A stretch of 64,000 bases of DNA from the NCBI GenBank assembly GCA_030549775.1, contig CM060173.1, positions 27,222,032 to 27,286,031 of the forward strand. The letters run 5' to 3'. The translations under genes and the position numbers were made by a program. The DNA comes from Tamarix chinensis (Eukaryota; Streptophyta; Magnoliopsida; Caryophyllales; Tamaricaceae). Below the pieces are notes generated by a model that did no database searches, had not been told where the DNA came from, and saw nothing but the letters and a program-made list of their open reading frames with translations. Shown here piece after piece: positions 11,401 to 23,627 of the stretch; positions within the stretch are counted from its first letter, which is position 1; each line of letters starts with the position of its first letter.

Positions 11401-12495
11401 TCATTGTATGGCCTTAAACAAGCTCCTAAACAATGGTATGAAAAGTTTGACCAGACTTTAGTCAGCAATGGTTATATAGTAAATGCATCTGATTCTTGTG
11501 TATATTCTAAATTGATTGGACATGAATGCGTGATAATATGCTTATATGTGGATGACATGTTGATTCTTGGCACAAATATGTCTGTGGTCGATGAGACCAA
11601 AGTGTTTTTATCTTCTCATTTCGAAATGAAAGATTTAGGAGAAGCTGATGTTATTCTTGGCATTAAAATGAGAAAAACTGAGAATGGCTTTTGTTTGAAT
11701 CAAACTCACTATGTTGATAAGATTCTAGAAAAATTTGAGTGTCAAGATGACGTTCCTGTGAAAACACCCTATGATCCTAGCATACATTTGAAAAAGAATC
11801 TGGGTGCTAGTGTTTCTCAATGTGAATATGCTAAAATCATAGGCAGTGTGATGTTCCTAAAGAATTGTACCAGACCTGACATAGCATATGCTGTGAGTAG
11901 ATTGAGTAGATATACTCACAACCCAGGTAATGATCACTGGACTGCTCTACGCCGTTTACTTAGATACCTTAAAGGTACTAAGGATTGGGGTTTGCATTTC
12001 TGTAAATTTCCTGCTGTTCTAGAGGGATTTACGGATGCAAATTGGATTTCTGACAATGATGAAGTCAGTTCTACCAGTGGTTACGTGTTTACCTTGGGAG
12101 GAGGAGCTATATCTTGGAAGTCTTCTAAGCAGACTTGCATAGCTCGCTCCACCATGGAATCAGAGTTTATTGCTCTTGAGTTAGCTGGTCAAGAAGCAGA
12201 ATGGTTAAGGAACTTGTTGGCCGATGTGCCTTTGTGGAAGAAACCTAGTGTACCGGTTTCCTTACACTGTGATTCACAGGCAGCTATATGTGTTGCCAAG
12301 AACACTGTTTATAATGGTAAGAGAAGACACATTCGTGTTAGACACAGTTGTGTGAGACAACTGTTGAGGAATGGTGTCATCTCTTTAGAGTTTGTTCGAT
12401 CCGAAAGGAATCTAGCAGATCCTCTAACAAAGGGTCTAACAAGGAGAGTTATCCTTGAATCGTCGAGGGGAATGGGGCTTAAGCCTTTGAGTTGA
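8467..12495 (+). CDS. Copia Gag-Pol polyprotein, 1342 residues, apparently intact
   Basis: Encodes the structural protein and enzymes for reverse transcription and integration of Copia-2. The start at 8467 (MASSVPRV) is chosen because the frame upstream (from 8374) has no Gag similarity. Domains in order: Gag (about 1-230), zinc knuckle [14 protein letters not shown] (274-287), protease DTGA at 336, GAG-pre-integrase with H and C-x2-C (about 460-510), integrase with D530, D593, E629 (35 residues between the last two), reverse transcriptase with YVDD at 1027-1030, RNase H from about 1180 with TDANW and MESEF. No stop or frameshift breaks it and no key residue is missing. Gag and Pol share one frame, as is usual for plant Copia. 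Expression would depend on the LTR promoter. Confidence 0.97.
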   Translation: MASSVPRVIPDMSKVEPLDGTNYRRWSQRMTILFEALEVDYVLFTNPPSQIDTDDALTTPTAPLIIPVEKKSDEAAIEKYERDNKTVRGHILQHMNNKLFDMFFGVEYSKDIWDTLKNKYGSDEAGRKKYAVGNLLRFQMVDDKQIMNQVHDYELLVAEVLGEGMKICETFQANMLVEKFPPSWSDFRNHLKHKKRDLTLPELISHMRTEEANRLKDNRVRYASGSMSANIVESSARADKSKGKGKWTQKKGQAKGQPNFKKGDTRIQKKQLTCYVCGKSGHKAYQCFKRKGPQTQNQQGGGPPAPQANVAETEEVIAAVVVEANLVENKTDWILDTGASKHLCANRELFHQFQDATDGEHVFMGNSATAGVLEKGKVLLKLTSGKSLMLNDVLYVPSLRRNLVSGSLLNRAGLKLVFEADKVVLTKNGEFVGKGYLSDGLFVLNVISAPINEIGSSSAYIVESVSVWHGRLGHVNVASINKLKRMNLINVLDTNDYEKCPVCVEAKYVKKPFKPVTARTTELLELIHTDLADFKNTESRGGKRYYVTFIDDYSRYTRVFLLRSKDETEGMFLKYKAEVENQLDRKIKRLRSDRGGEYGTSFLKDFCDNHGIIHETSAPYTPQQNGVAERKNRTLKEMMNAMLLSSGMSDQMWGEAVLSACYVLNRVPHKKLDKTPYELWKGFEPNLKILKVWGCLAKVGLPDFRKTNVGTKTFDCAFIGYAQNSAAYRFLCLNDYSICESRNAEFFENVFPLKKNACDLASSSDASTVPLSSSPSLGNENDNIHEPRRSKRRRLETSFGPDFITAFLVENDNIDMINVDFVSTFLIEEDPKSYKEAVTSVDASFWKEAIKNELESIMSNHTWDLVDLPKGCKPIRCKWVFRKKLRTDGTIDKFKARLVAVGYKQKKDVDFFDTYSPVTKIATIRSLVALAAIHGLIVHQMDVKTAFLNGDLKEEIYVEQPEGCEVEGQETKVCRLRKSLYGLKQAPKQWYEKFDQTLVSNGYIVNASDSCVYSKLIGHECVIICLYVDDMLILGTNMSVVDETKVFLSSHFEMKDLGEADVILGIKMRKTENGFCLNQTHYVDKILEKFECQDDVPVKTPYDPSIHLKKNLGASVSQCEYAKIIGSVMFLKNCTRPDIAYAVSRLSRYTHNPGNDHWTALRRLLRYLKGTKDWGLHFCKFPAVLEGFTDANWISDNDEVSSTSGYVFTLGGGAISWKSSKQTCIARSTMESEFIALELAGQEAEWLRNLLADVPLWKKPSVPVSLHCDSQAAICVAKNTVYNGKRRHIRVRHSCVRQLLRNGVISLEFVRSERNLADPLTKGLTRRVILESSRGMGLKPLS

Positions 12496-13069
12496 GGAAG
12501 GTATGGTAAATACCATGCTCTTGAATCCTCTGCACTACATTCTCATTCCTATGGCGTCTTGTAGTGTTTTGTGGAAAGGTTCAGCTTTCTACTCTTATAA
12601 GTTCATAGCCCTATATTTTGGGTGGTCCTTTTTAAGACGGATTTGATGAACTTATTATTGGATTTTAAAAGGTTGAGCATAATTATGCTCTTAATGGATC
12701 CATAACCAGATTTGGTGGTGCTTGTGAGACGCACTTGATGGATTCACCTAGGTGAGTGTGAAGGTGGGCCGCCTTCTATGAAAGATTAAGGCTTTCTTTC
12801 TAGAGCACTCATGAGTACCCAAGGTGTGCGCATGGCCATTAAAAGCGCTTGTGTTACTATCGCGGAATTTGCAAATTTAAGGTAAAAACATGTGCTGTGA
12901 GGGTCTCAATCGAAGTCTGAGCAGTTCAAGACTCGTTCACTCCTCAGATACGATTGTTGCCTCATTTCACTACGTATCAATTCAATCCACGTGATATTGA
13001 TACTTAAGTGTTACTCCTTCCTTGTCCAGATCAATCGGGTTTTTCTTCTGTTTGCCATTGGTGGGGGAT
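12496..13069 (+). other. Copia-2 3' untranslated region and polypurine tract
   Basis: No reading frame. The purine run GGTGGGGGAT at 13060-13069 abuts the 3' LTR and is the expected plus-strand primer. Confidence 0.85.
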
Positions 13070-13776
13070 TGTTGGATGCAATGGCAACTTGTGGGCATTT
13101 TCAATGTCCCACATTGGAAGTGAATAAGTTTTTAGTTCACTTTATATATCCCCTCACCTTTTGGTTGTTTGAATTATGAGTTTGGGTTGTTTTGTGGGTT
13201 GTGGGCTGGATCATAAATACCACACACACACGCGCGTGTGCCGCCGCCCGCCCGTCCGGTCCGGGCTGGGCTGGGCGTGGGTGTGGTGTGGTCTTTGATC
13301 CGATCCGACCCATTTTTCTTTTACCGGTTTTTATTCGGTTGCAGTTTTACTTATTCAACATTTCGGTTTTTTATGGGCTGGTTAGTGGAAGACGTTCCAC
13401 TTATGCCTCCTACGGTTTTTGCCTATTTAAACGTTAATATCATTTGTTTAAGTATTACCGAAATATTATTATTGTTTTCGAAGAGCAACCGTCAGCCACT
13501 TATTTCGAAACCCTAACCCTAGCGAAACTCTGTGTGGAAAATCCCGATCTTCTGGCATTGATCTTTTGCAAATTCCATTTCTTTTATTCCGAGTGCACGG
13601 AATCGAAGAACGTTGTGTAAACCTTGGGGGTGATTCGACGTTGAAGGGATCTGCGCTTTTATCCGGTCGAAAATCACTTCAGGGCAGTGATTCTATCACG
13701 GCACTACTCGTTTATCTCGGTTTGGTTTAATTATTTTTTGTTAATTGCTGCGATTATCGTTAATTATATTCTTACA
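13070..13776 (+). repeat. 3' LTR of Copia-2
   Basis: Same length (707 bp) as the 5' LTR with three differences by eye. Followed by target duplication GATCT at 13777-13781. Confidence 0.98.
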
Positions 13777-13781
13777 GATCT

Positions 13782-14640
13782 TTCCGACCTCCTAACATTG
13801 TCGCAGGTCATGATTCGGAGGTTGGCGTGTGAGAGCCTTCGCGACGGGGACAACCTAAGTGGAACACGAATGCATCAGTTTGCGGTGAGTTGGAGAAGAC
13901 GACGATCGGTGGCGTTCCAAGAGAATGGAACGGAATGTTTGTATGTATTTTCTCCATTCCAGACTTTCCAGTGGAATCCACTGAGGTAAATAAAGGTGAG
14001 GTAATGGTGATATTTACGGCTTGTTCCTTCACTTTGAAACGAGGGTGGCTACGGTATATGGATATCTCGATTAAGTCGGATTCCCGGAATGCAGTTGGGT
14101 AGTGTCACAATCCGAGTTGTGCACCGTGGGACGTGGAGTTCCTGGTGGATTTTAGAGTCAATTACATAGTAGGTTATTTTATACTTTTATTTTTCAAATT
14201 AATTTAATTATATTTTTTTTATATCAATTAGATTAATTTTTAAATTTAATTTTTCTATTATATCTTTTTTACCCTAACTAACTTTGTGCACAAACTTATT
14301 TTAAGAAAAGTTTTTAGGTCTAAATTTGAGTAATATTAAATAAAGATTGGATATAAGTGGAAAATTAAATTTAAAACTAACCTAATTGATACAATATATA
14401 TATATATATATATATATAATTGGAAAAACAAAAGTCTAATTAAAGCTAATATATAATTTGTGATTACTTTTATTAGTAGTATGCAAGGTTTATGGCCTGG
14501 TTTGGAAGTATGTTACAGGACGCAAGAATGTAATGCAGTGGCTGACTCTGCAGCTAAATCTGGAATCCATAGAAGCCGTGAGTTTGTAGCATGGGTTTAA
14601 TCTCGGGGGTCATGGGGCGCTTTTGCACAGGGGATCATGT
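13782..14640 (+). pseudogene. LINE RNase H (RVT_3-like) remnant, right of Copia-2
   Basis: A frame from 13890 contains KGEVMVIFTACSFTLKRGW and IKSDSRNAVG, similar to the plant LINE RNase H core (the aspartate of SDS is kept). After an AT-rich inserted segment, 14500-14610 gives NAVADSAAKSG, the end of the same domain. The two parts are separated by about 310 bases of AT-rich sequence holding an inverted repeat. The rest to about 14750 is probably LINE 3' sequence. Dead element. Confidence 0.6.
14170..14480. mobile_element. AT-rich foldback (MITE-like) insertion in the LINE RNase H
   Basis: Interrupts the RNase H similarity. Arms near 14221-14256 and 14357-14398 are imperfect inverted repeats (both carry AAATTTAAT-type cores and ATCAATTAG/CTAATTGAT). 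A (TA)n run lies at about 14397-14418. I could not define exact ends or a target duplication. Confidence 0.45.
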
Positions 14641-15200
14641 AGGTATCTTGTGGGCGGAGGCTTTCTTCGCATGGTTTTCGTAGGATGGGGTGGGACATGT
14701 TTGTGTGGGTAGTGGGGCTCGCCCCTCACTAGGTTTTTGCGTCCCCTGAACGTACCACTTGCCTGCATGGTTATGGAGGTGGGGTTTTTTCTTATTTTCG
14801 TTAAATGTCACTGGTAGCGCCTATTCTTTTGTATTGGTGGGGACGGTATTGGTATATGTGGAGATGGAGTTGTGTTCTTTATTGAGTCCGTGTTGCATCC
14901 GGTGGTTGATCATCAAATAGAAACGCCGCAAACGCGTACGCGTTATTTCTGGAACTCATGCTGGATGGCGGCAGAGGGGGTGACAAAACGCCTACTTCCT
15001 CCGACGGTTGGCTTGGAGTGAGGTTACCGAACGATCTTTCACTTATGGATTATAGTGTAGTTTAAGAAGTAAAAATATGGAATCTGGAATATAATTAACT
15101 CCTCCTGGTCCTCCCTCGTCATCGATTTAACTCAGTCCACTGCCCCGATCTCCCTCTTTAATTTTACCACAGCCCGGCGGCCAGCGGCGACGGCTCGCAT
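14640..15200. other. No gene seen
   Basis: GC is higher than the surroundings (for example AAACGCGTACGCGTT near 14928) but there is no frame with recognisable similarity. Part may be LINE 3' untranslated sequence. Confidence 0.5.
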
Positions 15201-15404
15201 CTTCACGAACTGACGACGTGTTCTAGCGGAAAACTCGTTGCTGCCCGTCCGGAGGTCCGCCTATGGGCACCGTGACGCTTCTTAGATAGCTTTCCAATCA
15301 CCACCACCGCCATGTGCGCCCTCCTCACCGGCTATGACGCCTTCCTTGTCACCAGAAATAGAACATCAACCATGGTAGCCGCTAACGACGGTGGTGGTCT
15401 GTAA
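15200..15404 (+). pseudogene. Fragment D of the multi-pass membrane protein family (5' part only)
   Basis: Shows the same ordered landmarks as the leader and N-terminus of gene C: CTAGCGGAAA (15219), TCCAATCACC (15293), a CACCGGCTATGACGCCTTCC stretch, then CACCAGAAATAGAACATCA and a GGTGGTCTGT found also in copy B. Similarity stops at about 15404, before the membrane segments. It is too short and broken to make a protein. Confidence 0.55.
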
Positions 15405-16257
15405 GGAACCGGAAAATAATAATAATAATCTAAAATAATAATAATAATAAATTTTACTATAGTATTAAATATTAGTAATTATTAGCCTTCTTTATTGATA
15501 TTAAATTATAATGTAGTTTATAGATAGTCAATATTTTTTACAAATTTGTGTTTACAGATTTATTTTACTAATATGATAATTTAAGTTACTAACTTTTTGC
15601 TTAGTTGATCAATTAATTATACAAAGGCAACGGAAGAATATTGATCCTTTTATATATGTACGGTCAACCTTTTTAGTTTTATCTATCAATTATCCAGCAT
15701 TAATCAATTGTAATTTTATTATCTTTTTCCTCATTTCTAATATTTTACCTTTATCCAACTTTTCTCTTCCTCTCTCTCATATTTTATTACGTCCTATGTA
15801 AGTACCTCTAACCGTACTGCCTTTCTCAAGCCTAAAACTGCTAGTTGTGTCTTTTAGAGGTTATATATATACAGCCTTTCTGTTTTAGTTTTCTATATAT
15901 ATATACACAGGTTTATCCCATGGCTACACACATATGACCTTTGTCTTTTGATACCATTAGTGGCTTTCCTAGGTGGTCAGATGCATGGGTTTGAAAACTT
16001 TCTACTTGCCCTTAATAATAGTAGCAGATTCTGACTTCGGAAGTTCTAATTTGGCTATTTAAATTATTCTTCTGCGGGCTTATTTTTTGTCTATTAAATT
16101 AGTTGTCTTACCGTTATCTTGATTCTATTTCTCTATTGTCATCATCTTCGTATACTATTTTTATTTTCATCTCCAACATTATTTGTATATTACAAATTAG
16201 GCTAGTTTTATGTATATTTTATTATATAAGATATGTGTATATTTAAGTATAACATCC
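15405..16257. other. AT-rich spacer
   Basis: Starts with an interrupted AAT/ATA microsatellite (15418-15450). No gene or repeat boundary was recognised. TATA-rich short runs occur at 15865 and 15895. Confidence 0.5.
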
Positions 16258-17530
16258 TCAAAATTTATTCCTAAAAGATTTTGTTTAAAGGAATAATACG
16301 CAAACTAAAATAGAAAAATGAGATATGTTACTATCACACCTTACGCAAGATAAATATTCATCATTAATCTTTTGTTAGATATAAGGCTAAAACTTACTAA
16401 ACGAAAATTCAAACAACATCTATGCTGTGAGGATAAACTCCTACAATAAGACATCCAATGGGAGATGACAAGTGAATAATTTTACTAAACAAGATCATCG
16501 CTGATCAAATCAACAATTTTTTTTTAAATAATCCTAGATTTTAAAAGATTATTAAAGTAATGTGGAATCGAAATTTGATTACAACACCATTAAAATTTCA
16601 ATACAATACTTGAAAATATTCTAAAACTAAATATAGATAAATAAATATAAATCTTTGAAGGATAAAACTCTGGGTTGCATATTCTCTCAAAGCCAAGCCT
16701 TCAACCCATCAATAACATTAGATCTTAAGCCTAGATAAGAGGTTTGCTCCCCACCATCAGTAGATCGTCATAAGATCCATTCAACCAAAGTAGTATCAGT
16801 ACGTGTCCAGTACTAGGTAAATCACAACTACTTAATTCATGGGAGGAAACATAATACATATAAAACAACGTAATCTTTAGCTTGAAATACTCATGCTCAA
16901 TTACACATGTGATACATGCACAATTCCACTCAATCAATAACTCATGTTCAATTATACATGTGATACATACGATGAAACATGTGTTCATGGATTCATGCTC
17001 ATAAGTACATGGCTATACATGACAACACATAGGGTACAAGCCTACAAGGAATCATAATCGCATGATAAGTAACACAATTATCCTAGAAGATAGCATTATT
17101 GCACATAAGGCTCATATGGGTTTAAATAATAGATCATATGATAACTGGGTACGAATATGCGTCATATGGTAGCACTACTATGTGGAATACAACCAAGAGA
17201 CAAGCATAGGATAATGAAATATAAAGTTTATGAATGAATGAGAATAATTAATTATTATATTTTATTATTGTGATCACAACCATTTGATTATATTATTTCA
17301 AGGACAGAGACTCCAAGAAATCATAAAAACTAATCTAGTACTTGAACGATACTTGCCCTAGCTAGTCCACCCAAATATGTAACCACACTACTAATAAATA
17401 TGACACTTAATTACTTAAGTATGCATACCCCCCTAGAGGGCTGAAATATATCGAGACACCTGTAGAGTAAAAGAGGGCTTCTCTAGATCTCGTAAGGCAC
17501 TCGGGATCATAGAAGAGGAAAAAAAATCAA
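16258..17530 (-). repeat. Probable gypsy 3' LTR (minus strand)
   Basis: On the minus strand the left end reads ...TTTTGAGGATGTTATA, a decayed form of the gypsy LTR end TGTTACA. It lies downstream of a minus-strand gypsy pol. Internal direct repeats CAATTACACATGTGATACAT occur at about 16900 and 16950. No gene is found. The right boundary is approximate. Confidence 0.5.
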
Positions 17531-17534
17531 AGTG

Positions 17535-18185
17535 GTACCAAGTAAATACCAAACTTAACTTAGATAGCTATCCTAAGTGATACAAGTCCCAAATCAAGAT
17601 CTTTCACTTTAAGTGGTTAACGTTTTATTTAAAGATTTAACAAATCATAAACTAGGCCCACATAACAGTACTTAAATCACTTCCATCAATACAATAAATT
17701 TTCATTATTATTTTAATTCCAACTGGCATTAAAGCAAATTAATTTTGAGTGACATTACATCCTATCAAATCCAAGTGGCATTAAAACCATTCAATTTTGA
17801 GTTGCATTAAAGCCTATACAATCCAAGTAACATTAAAGTCGAACTAATCTAAGTGGCATTAAAGCTAATCAATTTCAAGTAGCATTAAAGCCGATCAATA
17901 TCAAGCATTACTAAAGCCAAATAATTCAAGAGGAGTTAGAGTCGAATAATTCCATGGCATAAAAATCCAGCATAAGGTATCATATAATTTCAATCCATAC
18001 TCAACCAATAATATGGTTTTCTAAACCGAGTATAATTTAGACACATTAGAACATACTATACAATCACCAAACAATTTATAATTATCTAGATATGTTAACC
18101 ACATAATCATGCTCAACCCTCCACCTACTTAAACACATAAAATACTTAAGAGGCATACTAACAAGTGTTCGCATTGAAGTTATTG
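17535..18185 (-). repeat. 26-bp minisatellite in the gypsy 3' spacer
   Basis: About ten diverged units with the core AAGTGGCATTAAAGCCGATCAATTT (plus-strand), period close to 26, at 17720-17950. The whole segment is found again in the same orientation at 54704-55330, including flanks. It lies just after the integrase end, before the presumed 3' LTR. Confidence 0.8.
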
Positions 18186-20990
18186 CTCCTTCAACACCAT
18201 CATTTATAATTTTGTGTGTCTGGAGAATAACGGTCTTGAGTTGTTCAACACCACCACCATTATATGGTTTTAATAATTGATTGTTAACCATGAACGTTCC
18301 TTTTTCAGGATGCAAAATTTTCACCACACTAGAGAGATATAAGTTTACGATTGAGAATGGGTCGGACCATCGGGATTTTAACTTTATAGGGAAAGGCCTC
18401 AACGTAGAATTAAAGAGTAGCACCTGATGTCCCTTGAAAAAATCACGCTTTGAAATATGCTTATCGTGAAACTTCTTGGTACATTCTTTGTAAAGCTTTG
18501 CATTTTCGTACGCATCAAATCGAAACTTGATCATTTCATTCGGCTGAAGTTTCCTATTCTTACCTACATCACTCAAATTAAAATTCAGAAATTTCAATGC
18601 CCAAAATGCTTTATGTGTTACTACATACTTAGCTAGGAGGGGTTGAAATTGTTGATCGAAAAAATGCTTCCCTCCATCACTAATAATAGCTCTAGGTGTG
18701 CCAAATTGTGTGAAAATATTTCATTTCAAAAATTTGACAACCACCTTGGCATCATTCGTGGGAAGTGTGATAGATTCTATCCACTTGGACACATAGTCCA
18801 TAGCCATAAGGATATACTCATTACAAGAAAAACAAGGGAACGATCCTATGAAGTCTATACCCCAAACATCAAACAACTCACAAACCATGATATTAGTTAA
18901 GGGTACTTCATGTTTTTGGGATATATTCCCAGTCCTTTAACACCTATCACAAACAGAAACAAAGGTGTGAGAATCCTTAAAAATATTAAGCCAATAAAAG
19001 CCACATTGTATGATATTAGTTGTCATCCTAATTGTCCAAAGTTACTTCCAACCTCCCCACTATGATAATGTTACATGATGGAATGAATTTCTTCATCATT
19101 CACACACCTCCAAATTACTTGATTAGCACAAATTCTAAATAGGTATGGATCATCCCAAAAATAATACCTTACCTTAGAAAGAAACTTCCTTCCATGGTGA
19201 TATAAAAGACGAGTGGGTAAGATGATACCTATTAAGAAATTAGCTATATTAGCTTACCATGGATTAGGTGTGATTTGAATGTTGTAAAGGCGCTTATATG
19301 AAAATTCTTCAATTATGGAATTGGTTGACTCCTCTATGACAGATTGGGGAAGTCATGAGAGATGATCCACAACATTATTCTCACTCCCCTTTTTATCTTT
19401 AATCACCAAGTCAAACTCTTGGAGCAGCAATATCCATCTTATTATCCTAGTCTTAGCATCCTTCTTAGCAAACAAGTACATTAATGTGGAGTGATCAATG
19501 TAAACAATGACTTTATTTAACAACAAGTAAGAACGAAACTTATCAAATGAAAATACTATGGCCAACAATTCTTTTTCAGTAGTAGCATAATTTTATTGAG
19601 CATAATTCAGAATTCTACTACCATAGTAAATAATTTGAAAAAGTTTATCTTTCCTTTGACACAGCACAACACCAACAGAAAAATCACTCTCATCGCACAT
19701 TAATTCAAAGGGTTAAATCTAATCAGGAAATGCCATAATAGGTGCACTAATCAACTTTTGTTTTAAGGTATTGAATGCATGTAAGCACTCATCAGAAAAC
19801 AAAATTAAAAGTAGCATCTTCAACAAGCAACTCACATAGGAGCTATGCTATTTTTGAGAAGTCTTTAATAAAACTTTGATAAAAGCCAGCATGCCCCAAA
19901 AACTCCTAACACCTTTAACAGTAGAGGGAGGGGAATTTTTTCAAATAATGTGATTTTTACCTCATCAACTTCAATCCTCTTGTTAAAGATTTCATGACCC
20001 AGAACAATCCCCTCTTGGACCATAAAATGACATTTTCCCTAGTTAAGGACTAAATTTGTGTCTTCACATCTTTTCAACACATTATCTAAGTTATTTAGGC
20101 ATGCAAAAAAAAACATCCAAACACAGAAAAATCATCCATGAAAATTTCTATGAAATCCTCCACCATATCATGAAAAATTGCTATCATACATCTCTGAAAA
20201 GTAGCTGGAGCATTGCACAATTCGAAATGCATTATCCTATATGCAAACGTACTGTAAGGACATGTGAATGTTATTTTTTCTTGATCCTCAGGTATAATAG
20301 AGAGTTGTATGTACCCCAAATACCCATCCAGTAAATAGTAGAATTTGTGGCTTGCTAGTCACTCTATCATTTGATCAATAAAGGGAAGAGGGTAATGGTC
20401 TTTTTTATTGGCATCATTTACTCGTCTATAATCCATACAAATACGACATCCTATTATGGTAGGTGTAGGGATCAATTCATTCTTGTCATTAGCTACAATA
20501 GCAATAACCCCCCCCCTTTTAGGTACCACCTACGCCGGACTAACCCACACACTATCAGATATGAGATAAATTACACCTATATTAAGTAATTTTATCACCT
20601 CTTTTTTCACCACTTCTTGTACCATGGGATTAAGTCATTATTGAGGTTGCACCACTAGCTTACAACCCTCCTCCATCAAAATTTTATGCATACATATAGA
20701 TTGACTGATTCCTTTTAAGTATATAATAGTTCCCCCAAAAACTCTTTTATGCTCCTTCAACACCCTTACTAGCTTCTCTTTCATTAACCTGCTCAAATAA
20801 GAGGAAATAATCAATGGAAGAGAAGTAAAACCATCTAAAAAAACATATTTCAAATGAGAGGGGATAGGTTTGAGCTCAAGCTGAGGAGACTCTTCGATGG
20901 AGGGTTTTAATTTTTTTATATCACCACCTTCGGGAGACTCTTGCTTTGCTTCTGTACAATTAATTCATCATGAACAAGCCTTTGGAACTT
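18082..20990 (-). pseudogene. Athila-like Ty3/gypsy pol remnant
   Basis: Minus strand, in order: pol start (20900-20638, LSRLMKEKLVRVLKEHKRVF...KGISQSICMHKI), reverse transcriptase (20319-20095, TCPYSTFAYR...NAPATFQRCM...FMDDFSVFG, so the catalytic FMDD is kept), RNase H (19568-19353, [14 protein letters not shown]...[11 protein letters not shown]), integrase (18960-18600, GIDFIGSFP and SDGGKHF), and integrase C-terminus (18597-18190, LKSRWSDPFSI). Many stops and frameshifts break it. The integrase lacks a central block (see findings). Gag and protease are absent. The assignment to the Athila group rests on FMDDFSVFG and the NAPATFQRCM style. Confidence 0.88.
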
Positions 20991-21789
20991 CTTTTCTACA
21001 TGACTCCTCACTTATAAAGCTTCTTTTTTTTGTCTTATATGATGATGTATTTTAGGCTCCTACGTTCGTACATATGATAAAGTCCCCCCTTTTTTTCTTG
21101 GATAATTCTCCTCCACAAGAGATTAAAAATAAAATCTATTGTTTCTTTTTGCGTGATGATGGATGATAACCAAGTGTTTTTTTTTTGGTTGCACAAGACT
21201 CAAAAACCTCCTTTTGTACCTTTGCTATAACAAGATTCATATATCCATATTTATTCCATATATATATATATATATGATGGATGATGTACATGATGTTAAT
21301 TTATGTAATTGTAATTTTTTCTCGGCCTAGATGATGACCGACGATGACATGATATAGTTTTCCTTACCTTTTTTTTTTACGATTGATGTATGTTGACTGC
21401 ATGCAATCCTTTCAAATCACCACTTGAAATTATTATATTTGGAATATTCTATATAGATAATATTCACCTCAGTAAAAATTATCTTTCGTTAAAATTTGAC
21501 AATAGTCTTTGGATAAATCTTATCCTTAGACCCAAAATTTTAGGAGAGGTTGGGTCTCGGACCTATTAAATAGATACATAGGAACTCAATTTTTTTATCA
21601 CTATTATTATTATTTATATTTTTTTAAATAGGTTGTTGTGATGACATCCTTGTACACTAATCACATCTTCTTCTTTTTTCAAACTATCGGGTATTTGTAA
21701 ATTAATAGTAATTGACCTTTGCAAACGCTTGAACCTGTATTCTTTCTCTTATGGCAGATACTTGATCACAGGTAGTTTTTTTTTTGTCT
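20991..21789. other. No gene seen; T-rich spacer
   Basis: Contains T-runs and a (TA)n tract near 21260. Nothing recognisable between the gypsy remnant and the 82-bp array. Confidence 0.5.
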
Positions 21790-22515
21790 TTTTTTTCCGA
21801 TCATTATGCAATTTTAAATCGGTCATAAGGAGTTTTCTCAAACTGTCAGACTTCTTTTCTTTCGTCAAGATTAGCATTCTAGTTCCACTTGAGGTATAAA
21901 TATATGTATATATTTGTAGGTGTTGATTCTATTATGGTGTCGATAGTCCGTGATGATGCCCCCAAATGATAGCATCCAATATCAACAAAATTTGTGTGAT
22001 GCTTCGTCAAGGGTCAGCGACTTTCGAACCGGATTTGATTGCCTTTAGCCTACGAACGGGGTTCGGCTTCAGAATGTTCTTCAGCTATCGAACCCAGTTC
22101 AACTGCCTTTCGTCATCAATAGTCAATAGCTTTCGAATCAGATTTGATTGCCTTCAGCCTAAGAACCAAGTTTGGATGCTAGCTATTTATTAGCTATCGA
22201 ACCTCGTTCAGTCGTCTTCCGTCATCAGCAGTCAACAACTTTTGAAATGGGTTTGACTTTAGACTGTTCTTTAGCTGTCAAACCCTGTTCAACTGCCTTT
22301 CTTCATCAAAAGCTAGCATCTTTTGAACTGGATTTGGCTTCCGGTTGTTTTTACATTTATCGAACCCCGTTCAACCGCTTTTCTTCGTCAACAACCAGCA
22401 TCTTTTGAACTGGGTTTGGTTTTTGGTTGTTTTTTCAGCTGTCGAACCCTGTTCAACCTCTTTTCTTTGTCAACGGCCAGCATCTTTTGAACTGGATTTG
22501 GCTTCTAGTCGCTCT
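21790..22515 (+). repeat. 82-bp satellite array A with conserved 170-bp flank
   Basis: About five to six diverged units between 22000 and 22515, each with the form CGAACCCNGTTCAACYGC...CATCTTTTGAACTGG. Period close to 82. The flank 21790-21990 (GGTGTCGATAGTCCGTGATG and TTTTAAATCGGTCATAA) matches 43115-42890 inverted. Short open frames across it are by-products of the repeat. Confidence 0.85.
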
Positions 22516-22669
22516 TCGATGGTTCCCATGGATACTCATTTAGGGACCATCCAAATAACATCTTATGTATCCTTGTTATTGAGTATTGTTTGTCTGTTTG
22601 TTGATTCTTTTTTTTAGGAGGATGATTATTTTTTACAGCAAAGAAACTTGTCGTGACACTTTTCTTGTC

Positions 22670-23535
22670 ATCTAGGGAGATATAGATGATGATCCAAAAT
22701 TCAACTTGGAGCTGAAGGTGTTAGCTCCACTTACTGGGAAGCTAGCTACGTGTCCGCCTTTTGATATACCTGAAGTGGATGATGTTACTAAATGGTGGAG
22801 AGAGATATCTACGGATTCTAGCCACCCGATGTACACTTTGTTCTCTTCTCAACATGAAGCTCCTTTGAGGACAGCCACCTACCATACTTGTCGTAGGGAC
22901 ATTCTTGCCGATCATATGATTAAAGGTTCTCGTTTCACTATAGGGATTGATTTTCATTCATCCCAGGATATTAGGAGTTGGTGGATGATATAATCCTACG
23001 TTGTCGAGGCATGCTCCAAGAAGTGGGGATTCTTAACACTGTATACGCTTCACGTTTCTTGTACAAACCCATAGTCGCATATCCCCGTGCTTTCAGCGAG
23101 TTATGGTGTTTATTCATGAACACATTTCATACCTCTATAGGAGAAATTTCTATTTTACTTTGAGATTTAGGGAAGCTAAGTGGGCTACCACTTCTTGGGA
23201 GTTTTTACGAGGAGATGATTTCCTCTTGGCTTGAGCTAGTAGGATCAGACACGTCCCAACCTATCTTTCCTCTCTGTTGTCAGCACCTATTCTCTACCTA
23301 CTTTGTTGTTAGTTCGGCTGTGAAGTAGAAGTCTTGCATCAAGATTACTGATTGGGTACGTTTTTGGTGCAAGAAGGTCCACCGTTATGTCGTACCGCCA
23401 AAGAAGTCAGGATATAAATGCCATCTTCCTCAACATGTCAAGTCTTATCCTTTGAAGCGTATAGTTCCTTGGTCAGATGAGGTCTTAATGATCTATCCTC
23501 CTCTTGTGCTCAGGTGACATCTTTTGGAGCACACT
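22670..23535 (+). pseudogene. Broken gene resembling the plant mobile domain (PMD) family
   Basis: The first part (22706-22990) encodes FDIPEVDDVTKWWREIS and TYHTCRRDILADHM. After a frame change, 22978-23520 reads ...ILNTVYASRFLYKPIVAYPRAFSELWCLFMNTFHTSIGEISILL, a stop, then DLGKLSGLPLLGSFYEEMI and DWVRFWCKKVHRYV. The order of an L-W-x-x-T-N-T-x-H-T-x-x-G-E-x-S-I-x-L segment followed by GLPL-G-FYEE matches the plant mobile domain found in transposon-related plant proteins. In-frame stops replace expected tryptophans (SLW-D to SLL-stop-D). No intact copy is present. The exact family is uncertain. It sits directly upstream of membrane gene A. Confidence 0.5.
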
Positions 23536-23627
23536 ATCTATCTACTTGGATGGAGGCTTATTTGTGCACACACCGTATGTCTCTAGAGAGGCTGGTTGGT
23601 CCTTATATGGTCCTATTTTAAGGGGAC

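Larger units (their letters stand above)
7177..13776 (+). mobile_element. Complete Ty1/Copia retrotransposon (Copia-2), 6600 bp
   Basis: Bounded by two 707-bp LTRs starting TGTTGG and ending TTACA, flanked by a perfect 5-bp duplication GATCT. It holds one long Gag-Pol frame and a polypurine tract before the 3' LTR. The LTRs differ at only three sites, two adjacent (the GAAGAAAAACC/GAAGAGCAACC difference) and one in CACAACTC/CACTACTC. That means a recent insertion. A standard tRNA primer-binding site is not found after the 5' LTR. It inserted into a decayed LINE. Confidence 0.98.

Noticed and set aside
21790..22515. CRISPR-like array
   Set aside because: Units are contiguous 82-bp satellite copies with no spacers, and this is plant DNA.
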